From NCBI GenBank assembly GCA_019095985.1, contig CM032662.1, positions 4,688,815-4,752,814 of the forward strand: a stretch of 64,000 bases of DNA. The letters run 5' to 3'. The translations under genes and the position numbers were made by a program. The stretch is from Streblospio benedicti (Eukaryota > Annelida > Polychaeta > Spionida > Spionidae). Numbering within the stretch: the first letter of the stretch is position 1; each line of letters starts with the position of its first letter. The notes below the pieces were generated by a model. It saw only the letters and a list, made by a program, of their open reading frames with translations, ran no database searches and was not told where the DNA came from. Below, one piece after another: positions 36,278 to 52,859 of this stretch.

Positions 36278-36365
36278 CATCTTCGGAGACTTCCTTTGGT
36301 AGCACATGACTAGAAATCGGTCAGTGTCACCATCTAGTGACAGACATAGGAAGTCTCCGAAGATG
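36278..36365. repeat. 18-bp perfect hairpin in the acyltransferase 3' UTR
   Basis: CATCTTCGGAGACTTCCT (36278-36295) and its exact complement (36348-36365) flank a 52-nt loop. It lies between the stop codon and the poly(A) signal, so it would be in the mature mRNA. Confidence 0.9.
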
Positions 36366-36489
36366 GCTATCGATAGTTCTTGCTTGAAAGTATGAAGACC
36401 GTCAATGTTTCATGATTTAACAAATATTATCCGTGATGTTTACACCTATAAACATCCACAGATGTCACGCCCACCGCTCGCTGATCAGT

Positions 36490-41874
<5,385 letters not shown>

Positions 41875-41885
41875 GCTGCAATAGA

Positions 41886-42068
41886 CAGCACAACCTCTCT
41901 ATTAGGACCACATTTGAGACCGGTGCTAGGTGGTCTCAACAGAGAGGTGGGTGCTCTTTACACAGAGGTTCATTTGTGGTGGCTTTATGAAGGTTTTGGA
42001 CGGTGAAAAGTGGTCTTATTATAGAGGTGGTCTCCATAGAGAGGTGGTTTCAATTGGAGGTTCTACTG
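41886..42068. mobile_element. Pogo-like MITE abutting the acyltransferase start exon
   Basis: Ends CAGCACAACCTCTCTATT and GGAGGTTCTACTG, with the family body GAGAGGTGGTCTC-like. A TA follows the right end, while the left flank is GA. On the minus strand it ends 11 bp before the ATG at 41874, and the bases between contain the presumptive 3' splice site AG. Confidence 0.75.
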
Positions 42069-42309
42069 TATTGGTGCATTATAGTCTGGCTTTAAACTGC
42101 ATGGAAAGAGGATGGTCTATACAGTAGAGCCACCAGTTCAAACCACCTCTATATCTGCAAGTGAATGTAAAATGTAAATGTCTCAGTTTATCGTCTACTA
42201 TCCCGTACTGCTCAGTCGACTCATTTACACCAGGTCATTGGCGTCTTTCAAACTCATTCTTTTTACCTTTCTAAACTTGGGAGCACACATCACCGGCTGC
42301 ACAGGAGGA

Positions 42310-42475
42310 CTTGCTGCTGTAGCGCGATTACCCACATTAGTATTCACTCGCCTGACCTGTAACTGTTTCACGTGTGGGTATCACGGAGCAGTATGCAATC
42401 TGTTAGACTCGACTGGGAATGGAACACACGAACGTCTGGTCACGAGTCCAACTTTCTATCCATTCGGCCACGTGC
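42310..42475 (-). mobile_element. tRNA-derived SINE, inverted copy
   Basis: The reverse complement contains CGTGGCCGAATGGATAGAAA, a B-box-like region and CCCAGTCGAGTC, matching 54440-54600. Another MITE-like end (ACAGTAGAACATCCACTTC) lies near 42525. Confidence 0.6.
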
Positions 42476-42639
42476 ATTATATTCTGGGGTGGGACTTAAC
42501 CACATGGAGGGACGATAGTTTATACAGTAGAACATCCACTTCAAACCACCACCTCTATATAGAAACCCCGTCTTTATCGCAGTTCTGTCGTAAAGAGATC
42601 ACTTCCAATGATCACACTATGGAGGTTCATAGCCACTGC

Positions 42640-43390
42640 GGTTGAAATGAAAGAGCTGTTGGTTCTGTCTAGATAATATGCCTGCCGTAAATGGTTGTTG
42701 GTAGATACTACAGTGGCCCACGTTCCAGTCCCAGAAGAGACCGTGTGGTGTCATAACCTCGAGACTTGGCGAAAACAATCCTATGACGCCAACACAGCAT
42801 GACCTAATATTGGAGATGCAACGCAAGCGATGCAAGATTATATATCATACGCATGATACGATTGCATAACGCTTACACCACAGCACAGAACTACTCACCT
42901 TTATAACAGCGTAAAGATGTGGAGACCAGTGGCTACCTGCAGTATCCGTCCGTACCAGACACAGACAATGGCTGTTTACATAAGAACATCTCGCCACACG
43001 GTGGACCGTGTGATAAGGCGGGGGCAGAGTCCGCGTGATCAGGAGATCAGGGCGGGCAGCAGAGCCGGGGCTCGGGGCAGTACCTAATACTCGATTACTG
43101 ATACACTTGGCTTGCAATTTTCAACTCTATAGATGCGCTTGAATTACGTACAGAGGAATAGAACTAAAATATAGCGATTTTATGATGCGTTAATATGTGC
43201 AAAGAACCTTAAACATACATAATGTTTGAAATTAAGTAAGATAATAGAAAATATTCAGAAATAAATAAAACGTGTTATGAATCACTATTATCAAGTAAAA
43301 TAGTAACATTTAGTTAGACCAAGTAACATTATCTAATACTAGTATCTAGTCTCAGGATCAGGTGCTACTGGCTATTACAGTCAGCAAGTA
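42640..43390. other. No gene seen
   Basis: No coding exon is recognisable. If the acyltransferase has a 5' UTR exon and promoter they may lie here, but I cannot place them. Confidence 0.3.
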
Positions 43391-43400
43391 CTAGCATCAA

Positions 43401-43920
43401 ACTAGATCAAAAGTGTTCAAAGAACACTGCGTCGCTAGAACGACGTTGACTTATGGACAATTAAGATATATACTGAAATGATGTATACTTTACAATCAAG
43501 AAATGAATTTGAGGAGAAAACATCAGAATGAATGAGAATCAATATATCCAGTGAAAAGATATTTGTGTTGCCATACAATAGTACTATTTGAATAACAGAC
43601 ACTAATCAATATCAGTTTCAAACCCAATAATCAATATTTGCTGTTTGGTTGAAATATGGATTTTTTCTGGCTGGCTTAATTGCATTGAATATCAGTAAGA
43701 ATGTCATGAATGGGCTTCTAGAGAGCACAGTTTAATTGGCAGATTGCCCAAAAGCGAATCACTTCGGTGCCGCCTCATACCTCATAGTTGTGTAAAGTTT
43801 GAACGAAATCGGTTCATCGGTACGCCCGCTAGCTTGTCCGGAGACATACATAGACACATAGATACATAGAAACAAAGTGATCACAAGGCTTTCGCTTCAG
43901 CTACTGAAGCGACGCAACAA
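43401..43920 (+). repeat. R1 dispersed repeat, long copy 1
   Basis: About 520 bp, similar to 61371-61920 over its whole length. It starts CTAGATCAAAAGTGTTCAAA and ends GAAGCGACGCAA after a palindromic CTTCAGC..CTGAAG. It holds the AGTTTGAACGAAATCGGTTC stretch near the 3' end followed by ACATAGA microsatellite-like DNA. Probably a non-autonomous element. The class is unknown. Confidence 0.75.
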
Positions 43921-44096
43921 TACTATTAATCAAGTACTGTACTAGTGAGTTGCTCGACCCCGACCCTGGTGTAACACACAGACGACTTGACCCGCGGATG
44001 ATAAGACTTGTCCGGCGACCAGCGATTACAGTGGAACTAGCCTTTTTACTATGATATCTAATATTTAGTTATTGGTATTTAGTTTTCTTCATATTA

Positions 44097-44346
44097 CAGG
44101 GGCGGATCCAGAGCTGAGGGTTTGATAGGCTCCCAAAAGCTGAGAGGGCAAGCACCAACGGTGCGCAGCTGAGTCCAGAGGGGGTGTATGTCTGGGGGCA
44201 TCCCCCCCCCCCAGGAAAACGTGGACAAATACAATGAAAATGGTGCATTGTGGTGATACTTTAGTCTTGGTTTTTCTCAATAAAATATTATTTGCAATCT
44301 TTACCAGGTTCCAGAACTGGTCTAACCTGGTCTGGATCCGCCCCTC
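44097..44346. mobile_element. hAT-like MITE, copy 4 (longest)
   Basis: Begins CAGGGGCGGATCCAGA and ends TCTGGATCCGCCCCTC, the best preserved TIRs of the family. CAGGGG starts are typical of hAT elements. Flanks share TATTA but not a clean 8-bp duplication. Confidence 0.7.
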
Positions 44347-44439
44347 TATTAAAAACACCCTTCTTTACCTGTATCTTAGACTGACTGTAATAGGCTTCAC
44401 TTTGAATATAATTAGAATTACAGTAGAACCGCAGTAACT

Positions 44440-46500
44440 CGTCGGTTTGAAGGTGGCAGAATCCCTCATGCGAGATTTGTATACACTGGGTTTCCTTCCT
44501 TCGTAACATGTCGGACAGCTTTAAATGTGTGTTTTGCAATGTGAGATATTTCCGTACAGACCGGTCATGAGAAGTTTGTTTTCTGTTTGTTTTGTTGTTT
44601 TGTTTTGTTTTCAGATCGGGTGCGCCCTCTATATCTTCATGGATCCGCCAGTAGGACATAGCCAGGTAGAGAATGCTTTAATAAGTACGCACAATGTACT
44701 AATTCGCATCAAAGTTTAACAGCGCCAAAATCAATGTAAAACCGTGAAGTTACACGATCACAACATTCAACTTGAGCCATTAGTCTTTTTCATGAAGTTT
44801 TGCAAAAGTCTAAAGTCCGTTTAATGCTAGAATGACTTGTCACATATTATTTATATAGTAAAACAACATAAAACGCGCAGCCACTGATAAGTGACACAGT
44901 TTCTGATGTGGAAAAATAAACTTACGACCAGGTCAAAAAACAAGAGGCACACGTCTAGGGGCAAGCCGTTTCATTCTGAGAGGGGGGACCTTGTTTTTTT
45001 GTTTGCTTTCATATAGTTTATCATTGAAAATTGCCAACAAAAGAGACAATTAAAACCAATAAAATCATGATGTTTTATACATATATGATTTTCAATATGC
45101 AAAACAACTTTACATATTAACTTACCCGAAAAACGGTTTGATTCCAGGGTTGACCCCCCCCCTTTCCCTTCAATGTATATTCCCTTTAATGTATGTTGAC
45201 TGGCCCGACAGCCCCTTCTTACAAAGCATGATCTGCAGTGAAAGTGGGGCAAAATTCAACCTATAAAATCTCCAGTTATATTCCCACCAAGTTTTAGTCA
45301 TTATTTCATTTTTGTGTATATCTAATATGCATAAGCCAGTGTCAAACATTGCTGGTAGATGTTCGTGTGAGTGAATCTTATTCTGCCGAGACATTGTATA
45401 GGCTTGAATCAGGGGAGGGGCACAGGAAGTGTCATTTGTCATTTACCATTCTCCCCTCTCTCGTCACAGCTGAGTGGCAGTGAAAGAATCCCACCCCGCA
45501 AACCCCACCTAACACCACAGCTTGCATTTGAATAAAAAAAAAAGTCAGAGTAAACATCTATAACTGTCAGTGTAGACTGTGAACGAAGCTCAACGTGCAT
45601 TTGATACATGCATGTTAGCCGTGCTGGACACATGTAACTGATATGTAGGCCTAAGTGTATCTATATACATGTATAGATCTTGTTGGACACGTTTATGTCG
45701 AATGCTGATCATGCGATTTCATGGACAACTCGATTAGATCCCTACAAAAGTTACCCTCTTAAACCATCCTTGAAAATGCTATAGTATATGTGTGTTCCCC
45801 TGAAACAATACTAGTACCTGTTGCCGTAAAACAATCCACACAAAAAATCCAGCAGAAGGTATCCACTACTTGCACCCGCTGTCAGTACATGTATCAGTAA
45901 TAGACCAGCATGAAGAAGGCCTTGGCCTTGATAACAACTGTTGACACTGGCCACCCAAAACCAGAGGCGACTATTACCTTATGCCGGGGTCACACTTTCC
46001 AGGCAATTGGAGGCGAATCATACGTGCTAGTGTAATCGGTGTTGTTTGACTATTTGATTCTTTACAGACACGCTGAGTGTGAACAGAATAGTCTCAATGG
46101 TGTTCCTTTATCGTCAGCCTGTACACTGCCGGGGACTACATTCGTGATTGTGAGACCGGGGCTTTGAACCTTAAGGATGTCTTCACTGTATCACGTGTGT
46201 TATATGTGATGTTTAGCATGACGCATTCGTGTATTGGTATTTTATTTGGAATTTGGAAAGCACCTACCACCCAAAGCCACAATGTACTTTTGCAATGCTT
46301 GATCACTTCGGCTGTTATGTATCATTCATTTAACAAAAAGAAGGACTTTTTATAAATACTATATCGTAAACAACATGCCTTGCCCCGCCAGATTAAAAGA
46401 AAAAAAATCTTATCAATTACCAGTAATCATAATGGTAATATCATTACCCACTTACTTAAAAGCTCAACCGCATTTTGATTAATGTCAACTATGAAATAAC
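44440..46500. other. Repeat-rich intergenic DNA, no gene seen
   Basis: Only short spurious frames. Pieces resembling MITE ends occur (ACAGTAGAACCGC near 44421). Nothing further can be supported. Confidence 0.35.
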
Positions 46501-46507
46501 CAATAAC

Positions 46508-46638
46508 CATAGGCAGATCCAGGGAGGGGCCGGGGGCGCGCCCCCCCACCCTTTTCCCACCAAAATACTTCATTTTCATTGGGTTTTTCATGCAATTGCT
46601 AAGTGCGCCCCCCCCCTTTCCAAAAACCTGGATCTGCC
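46508..46638. mobile_element. hAT-like MITE, copy 5
   Basis: CATAGGCAGATCCAGG to CCTGGATCTGCC with the family middle CCACCAAAATACTTCATTTT. The flanks show an imperfect duplication (ATAAC on both sides). Confidence 0.8.
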
Positions 46639-46814
46639 ATTGATAACATCGTTATTTGGCCATTGTCAATGCTGTTGTAGACACGCTATGCTCTCTGCAG
46701 CCCCTTTGAGGTACTTGGCAAAATGCCAAAGCTGGACGGGGGTGATGGTGGCTACTCTCATGACACAATCATGGGCCCATCATTCTTTCTATAATGCAAA
46801 TGTTGCATTGAGAA

Positions 46815-46980
46815 ATGCTTGCCATAGGCAGATCCAGGGGGCGCCAGTGGCGTGCCCCCCTTTTCCCACCAAAATACTTCATTTTCATAGGGTTTTTCAT
46901 GAAATCCTGCGAGTGCGCCCTTCTCTTTTCCTTAAGTGCGCCCCCCCTTTTCGGAAAAACCTGGATCTGCATATGCTTGC
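46815..46980. mobile_element. hAT-like MITE, copy 6, with 8-bp target duplication
   Basis: The element at 46823-46972 is flanked by ATGCTTGC on both sides (46815-46822 and 46973-46980). It lies 185 bp after copy 5 in the same orientation. Confidence 0.85.
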
Positions 46981-47169
46981 CATATTTCACTCATATAGCC
47001 TGTAAAATTAAATCAAAATAGAAGTCTGTAAATTAAATCTATTTACAACATTATGTAGAATGTTGACTATGCATAGATCTTTAAACATGGAATAAATATA
47101 TTAGATTAATATAATAAATGTCCATAAATTTAAGTTTTTGCGCCACGACTATAATGCAGTCTAGGTCTT

Positions 47170-47225
47170 ACATTTAATGTCACAAGTTCAACTCCCTATC
47201 CATTTGGCTATGGAAGCACTAGGTG
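47170..47225 (-). mobile_element. tRNA-derived SINE fragment
   Basis: The reverse complement reads TAGCCAAATGGATAGGGAGT with a following TTGAACTTGTGAC, matching the 5' head of the SINE at 54440. Confidence 0.45.
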
Positions 47226-47456
47226 ACACTAGCTCTATCTGTGTATCCAAGCACGACAGCTATTGATCATTCATTGTTACTTCAAAAGAAGATAAATTCA
47301 ATAAATAACAAAATAGCTGAGCACTAGTGTAAAATATTCATGAACACGTCTATCACTCTTCTAATTTTCTAACAGTCGTGTAAAACATTGATACACAGGT
47401 GTGTCACTATTTTCATATGTGCAATCTACTAAGGGGGCAACCATGCTTAATTGAAA

Positions 47457-47556
47457 NNNNNNNNNNNNNNNNNNNNNNNNNNNNNNNNNNNNNNNNNNNN
47501 NNNNNNNNNNNNNNNNNNNNNNNNNNNNNNNNNNNNNNNNNNNNNNNNNNNNNNNN
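47457..47556. other. Scaffold gap (100 N)
   Basis: Run of exactly 100 N. Confidence 1.
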
Positions 47557-47789
47557 TGACACCCAATCATGTATCTTTAAAACCCATGGGGAAATGTTCT
47601 CAGCCTGTGTCCATTCTGCCTTGCCAGGGTAGTGAAGGTGTCCTCAGAACTGCGCTCTTGAGGTATCAGATGGTACGGACATATGCAACAATCCTCCTCG
47701 ATTTTGTCATGGACATTGATATCCCTAGTTGTCGGGTACAGGGCATCGGACAAAGACTTGGATAAAATGTGTGAAATCCAAATTGAAGA

Positions 47790-49770
47790 ACTGGAACCTC
47801 CTTAATACAGACAAGCTCTTTAGAGACCGTTGAAAGCTGGTGTGAGACACTGCCGTCTGCTGCCTACCATAGAAACTGGGACACCCACTTCAGTTGACAT
47901 ATAAATCCTTCAATATAGTAGCAGTAGTTCTCTGTCCTAACTTTGGCTACAAATGACTATATAGATGTCCAAGAAATGCCAAACATTTGTAATTGTTTTC
48001 TACATTAAATTTGTAACTATTTTTTATTTCTTTCAAGTCAAATACATTTTTACATAGCCAATAATGTGCAAATTACATGAATCTATGTTCTAATGAAATC
48101 TAATCTTCTAAGGTATTCAGGGAAATCTAATGATGAAGTTAAATGAGTTTGGGTTGAAATTATCACCCTACAGAATGGTGGTTCAGGGGGAAAGGCTGCG
48201 AATGTGAGTTGTGGAGAAAAGGCCAGAAAAGAATTATGTGAGAAATGAGGCCAAAATGAGGTATATGGGATTTCTTGACCCCTTTAATACGCCCAGCCCA
48301 AACTATATCTGTACTATCTGTGCATTGATATATGTGTACAGGCGGGGCCCACCACCCTAAAAGTGAATGCAGATGCTGTTACTAATAGAGAAATAAGTCA
48401 TATTTGTTAAATTTACAAGTTGAGCAGCATGAGAAATAAGTCACTTATGTAAATTCACTTAACAAAGGAGCGTTATGTTGTTGTGTGCAAACGTAAACGC
48501 ACTGCTTAACACGATAAATAGGACAGTTATCTATATTTCATAAAGAGCAAGTTGTTTACAGCGTTCTGCACAACACTGCGGCTTTTCGTTAGAGGGAATA
48601 AATCTTTGATGAGCAACATTGTAGCTTGTACTTTGTCACCAGCGGCGCCGGCTTACGCAAGATCTCACATGTTTGTTGCCGTGTTTATGCAGCGTCATGG
48701 TGAGGGTAAGCACGGCCGGGCGTCATGGCAAGCAGTAAAACAGGGTCAGTGGAAAGCGGCACTTTTATGTACCTCACGACCTGGTATACACGTATATTAT
48801 TGTTCTTATTCTTATATTTCTTTTTCTAGTGCTAGAAGGTATTTGAAAAGGAACCTGTGTGTTCGAAAACGTTTATTAAATTCTCAGTTTAGACTAAATT
48901 GTGATATATGTGTTTTGATTTTATTTGACAAGTTCTAGCACTAGAAAAAAAAATATAAGAATAAGAACAATAATATGAGACCAAGTGCTATTCACCAAAT
49001 AGGGATACTTTTAAGTGGTATACACGTAGTGTGCTCACATTGCATTTAGTGGAGATCCCTGCAGGGGACACTGGTGGGGGTACGGTAGGGAAATGTCCCC
49101 ATAACTGGGATACTTTTTATCTCTACCATCCGTATTCAATTGGACAGGCAACAAACGCTCCAACTCGCTCTCCGGCAAAAACGCCACAATAAACCCTTTT
49201 TGCCCAGAGAGCCTCTCCAGCATCCCCTAACTCCAATTGGATGCATACGTCATACAGTGTGTCCTATTGCCTCGTCCACATATGGGCGCTTAAACAGGGG
49301 CTTATACGAGCACTGGGGTTTACCCCCACCCCACCCACCCCCACGTCACCCCATTCCGATGACAGGTCAGGTATTTTGAATGAAGTATTAACCAAGATCT
49401 AACCAAGATATAACTAACACTGAATCATTCAATGAGCTCAGTGGTCATGCTAAGAACAACACCCATGCCTGCATATGCCTTTCTTGAGTAAGGTACAGTT
49501 TGATGGGTGTTGATGATAATTATACAAACTGGACAAGCGTTCTACCGTCAACAACCACAATTAACTTTACAATGAAACCAGCTTCTTGACTATCATTGGA
49601 TGCACGCTCTTGCCACAGACAATGTGTATTATAACTAGTGATGTGATTGTATAGATGTGTGTTTCAAGTTCCTACCACTTGTTCGACATAGCTGAAGTAA
49701 GGTTTTAAGGAATGGGTCTTTAGTCGTTTTTGATGTTAAAAGAGCTCAAAACCCAATCAATACCAATAAT
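47790..49770 (+). repeat. Arm 1 of a diverged inverted repeat of about 1.9 kb
   Basis: Runs collinear with the reverse complement of 56459-58330 over most of its length, with many indels and substitutions. Shared landmarks are AGAGCAAGTTGTTTACAG, ACTGGTGGGGGTACGGTAGG, GGACACTGGT and TTTTTGATG.TAAAAGAG. It has an extra insertion at 48795-49028. No conserved frame is seen, so this is repeat or duplicated non-coding DNA. Confidence 0.75.
48795..49028. mobile_element. Insertion inside arm 1 with hairpin ends
   Basis: TIR-like 41-bp arms (48796-48836 and 48932-48974: TTATTGTTCTTATTCTTATA and its complement) surround about 95 bp. GGTATACACGTA flanks the whole insertion (48783-48794 and 49017-49028). 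Arm 2 has no such insertion at the matching place. The last 42 bp before the second flank resemble 32088-32130. Confidence 0.65.
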
Positions 49771-49789
49771 CAGTACGAATAGGACGCCG

Positions 49790-51160
49790 TTGACATGATA
49801 TTATATTACATAACGGGGATGTGCCTGCGTAAAACGTCCCGGTGGCATTTTACGTGTTGTTGAGAAGCACGCCAGTGATTATTGAAAGACACATAGGCAG
49901 ACAAAGCAATTCGTCAATAGCTACGTTGAAATATTTACATTCACCCTACTTATATGTGTTTTGACATTTGCTCAATGATTACAGCCTGCTTCACCATTTG
50001 GTGAGTGTGTTGCACACATGTACACACGGCAGCGGCGGCGAGTCGCGCCCTCCACGGCCGTGTGTCTGAGCAGGTAACTCACTACAGTAGAGCCCCGTAA
50101 TAAGCCCATTCCTTGACTAAACTCAAGTACTCACTGTGGAACTGCCATATAATAGAGCCCTTATCTAACGATTACTGTATTAAAGAAAAATAATGTGATC
50201 AGTGTCAATTAGATATGATTTAAACATATGTTGGAAGGCATAGCCTTTGTTCTGGGGATTTTAAAATAGTTGGATGGTTAAATGTAAATGATTGACTTGA
50301 ATATCATGTTTAGTGTAAGAAATACATACAATGTATCAAAAATACCCCTGCATACCTATACCGTGCTAAGCGTATGAGCCAATCATATAATATTAGGGGG
50401 GTAAAGAGTTTTACATAATGCCGAACGAAAAAAAAATGCTTGTTTCTGGTAACCATGGATTTCAAAGGAGGGTAGGAAGGTAGAGATTTTTTTTGCTTAC
50501 TGCGAAGTTTTACTGGCAGGTCTAAAAATGTAGGTAGGGCGGCTTTACCATTTTTTACTCAAAATATTTACGATGAATTATCTAGGGTAGGAGAAATATG
50601 TGAGTATTTTACTGAACATATAACGTATATGTCTAACCAATAATGTGCAAATTACATAAGTATGTGATGTCAAAGTTGTTAGTAACAAAACAATCTGTAA
50701 AAGGTTGCCCCTTGAAAAATTATGTCGAAAATTCTCTGTCTCCCATCTTCCACTTTGTTTGGCTATTTCCCACTTTGGCTGCCTCATCTCCCATCTCCCA
50801 TTTTTTTCAGGCAAAACTCCCATCTCCAAAAGTCTTATAAATTCCCCCCTCTTGTTCTCAAGCCAACCTCACACATATATTCTCTTCCTTATCGTTGGTC
50901 TACGGGAATCTCTTTTACACTGCACGTATATTCAGTGTTACAATAGGTACTGCGTATATACTGAGTATATAGCCGTGAGATATGACAATGTCTCTTCCAA
51001 CACAGTACGCTTTTTGCTTTTTTCTTTCAAAGACAAATCAAATACAGATAATGCGATGCATATGTTGACACATGACCCACAATTTATGCGAATTTAGTTT
51101 GCTTTTTGAAACCCCCTTTAAAAAGGTACGTATACAGCAAAAAAATAATAGCAAGCACTC
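49790..51160. other. Intergenic or intron, no exon found
   Basis: The next exons of the lectin gene would be expected here on the minus strand but none is recognisable. A GGGAGATGGGAG-type degenerate array lies at about 50720-50840 (reverse complement of the 35 kb array type). Confidence 0.35.
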
Positions 51161-51162
51161 AC

Positions 51163-51973
51163 TGGGATCGCTCTCCACAAAGTTTGCGACAGTTGCCTGC
51201 TCCTCTGTGGATTCTATCACCAGCAGCTCGGCTCCGTATCCCATGGCTTGGCAGTTCGAGCGGCAGACATCTACTTGGCATTCGGAGCTTTTTGGAGGGA
51301 AGTAATAGTAGGAACTCCCTAATACAATCCATCCGTCTGCTAACAATTCTAAGTAAAACAAAACAAAACAGCGCTTCGTCAAAATTTGACAATGCAAAGT
51401 AAGTAAGTACGTAAGAAGGCAAAGTATTTATTTCGGTAGAATATACACTATAGTAAAGTGAGTAAAAATATACACTATTTACAAGTTAGGCCAATAAGCC
51501 AAGACTATGTTCACATATCTTTTGTAAAAGATATCACACAATTAAAGTGGACACATGATGCTGGTGATGATTAAGAATGATGTGTCTATTTAGGTTCGCA
51601 GCTCACGTGAGCAAGATCTCACCAAGGGCGAGACTCCCGAGAAAGAGCTTTAAGACCTTGATGAACATCAGTCCACTAGTTCGATTACAATATGGCTTGT
51701 ACCTAACAACGTCCAAAATTGGTGATAGTGCAGATTGTCCCCTTCAAAAATAGTGGTATCGTGACATTGACTTAAACACGTACGTTTTAAGGCGCACATT
51801 GCCGGTGGTACTGGCTTGCATTTGACGAAGTCCCCACCAAGGCAGGCCTTCATTCGCACTTGGACCTTCCTCATCTCCACGCAATTCCCACTAATTGTGT
51901 GTATCATGGGACAATTGAACTGGGCAAAAACTTCCATATGCAAAAAGATCACAATGAGGAGGATATAGTTCAT
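51163..51973 (-). CDS. Secreted C-type lectin-like protein, first two exons
   Basis: Exon 1 is 51784-51973, starting at an ATG with an 18-residue signal peptide (MNYILLIVIFLHMEVFAQ) and a short cysteine-bearing region (FNCPMIHTISGNC, then KACLGGDFVKCKPVPPAMC). Its donor is GTACGT. Exon 2 is 51163-51348 (acceptor TTTTACTTAG, phase 1, donor GTGAGT). It encodes the first half of a C-type lectin-like fold: DGWIVLGSSYYYF, CRSNCQAMGYGAELLVIES and EEQATVANFV. The usual second half (WIGL, W-x-D, WND and final Cys) is not found down to the acyltransferase gene, so the gene is truncated, rearranged, or has exons I could not see. The ligand is unknown, and the calcium-site residues would be in the missing part. 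It lies between the two arms of the inverted repeat. Confidence 0.7.
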
Positions 51974-52189
51974 ATATCTGAAATGTAAATGCCAGAAATC
52001 ATGATATGCCTTTGTTCGATTCTACTGAGATTCAATGCAATTCTAGGATAATTAGATACCGTATCTCCTGAGTGAAAAGCAACAGGGTAATGCAGGCTGA
52101 CAAACGAGTTCAATAAATATCTATTAAGAACTACAGCTTAATTAATAGTACTGGCGAGATTTAAATTGCTTTCTAAACATGATTATAGT

Positions 52190-52850
52190 AAACATTTTTA
52201 TTGCCCATAAGTCAATGTTGGTCTAGCAACACTATGCTCTATGAGCACTTTTGATCTAATTGATGTTTTAGCTGCATTCGATATGGATTGGATATGGAAG
52301 GCAGAGATTCAGAATTAAGAAAAAGGCAATATAGTACAAAACTAGATCAAAAGTGTTCAAAGAACATTGACAACATTTTATGGGCAATTAAGATATATAC
52401 CGAAACAATGTTTACTAGCTAGAACAACGTTGACTTATGGACCATAAATTTGTTTACTAAAATGTTTTGGAAATCATGATTAAAGTACACAATTACAATA
52501 TAACAGCCACAAATAATATGCCATTGTCTATTCATTGATCCTATAGCAGCAAATAGCAAACAGCACCAACTAGTCTATTTTGCAGCTAATAGAATATTGA
52601 TCTGTAATTGTGCATTCAATAATAATAAGAATTTTGTAAATGGACCATAATTGCCCTGTGGAAAGCACAGTTTTATTGGCAGATTGCCCAAAATCATATC
52701 ACTTCCACATAGTTGTGTTAAGTTTGAACAAAATCGGGTCATCGGTACGCCTGCTAGCTTGTCCGTAGACATACATACATAGATACATAGTTAGTTACAA
52801 ACGAACAAAACACAATGTTTGCTTCAGCAGCTGAGCTGAAGCGACGCAAT
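52190..52850 (+). repeat. R1 dispersed repeat, diverged copy with an inverted 5' piece
   Basis: 52341-52850 is a diverged R1 copy (ACTAGATCAAAAGTGTTCAA to GAAGCGACGCAA). Just upstream, 52190-52258 is the same 5' end in reverse orientation, so the two 5' ends face each other. It lies directly upstream of the lectin gene. Confidence 0.65.
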
Positions 52851-52859
52851 AAAGAATAA

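Noticed and set aside
48552-48938. 128-residue frame in arm 1
   Set aside because: It crosses the hairpin-ended insertion and is not preserved in arm 2.
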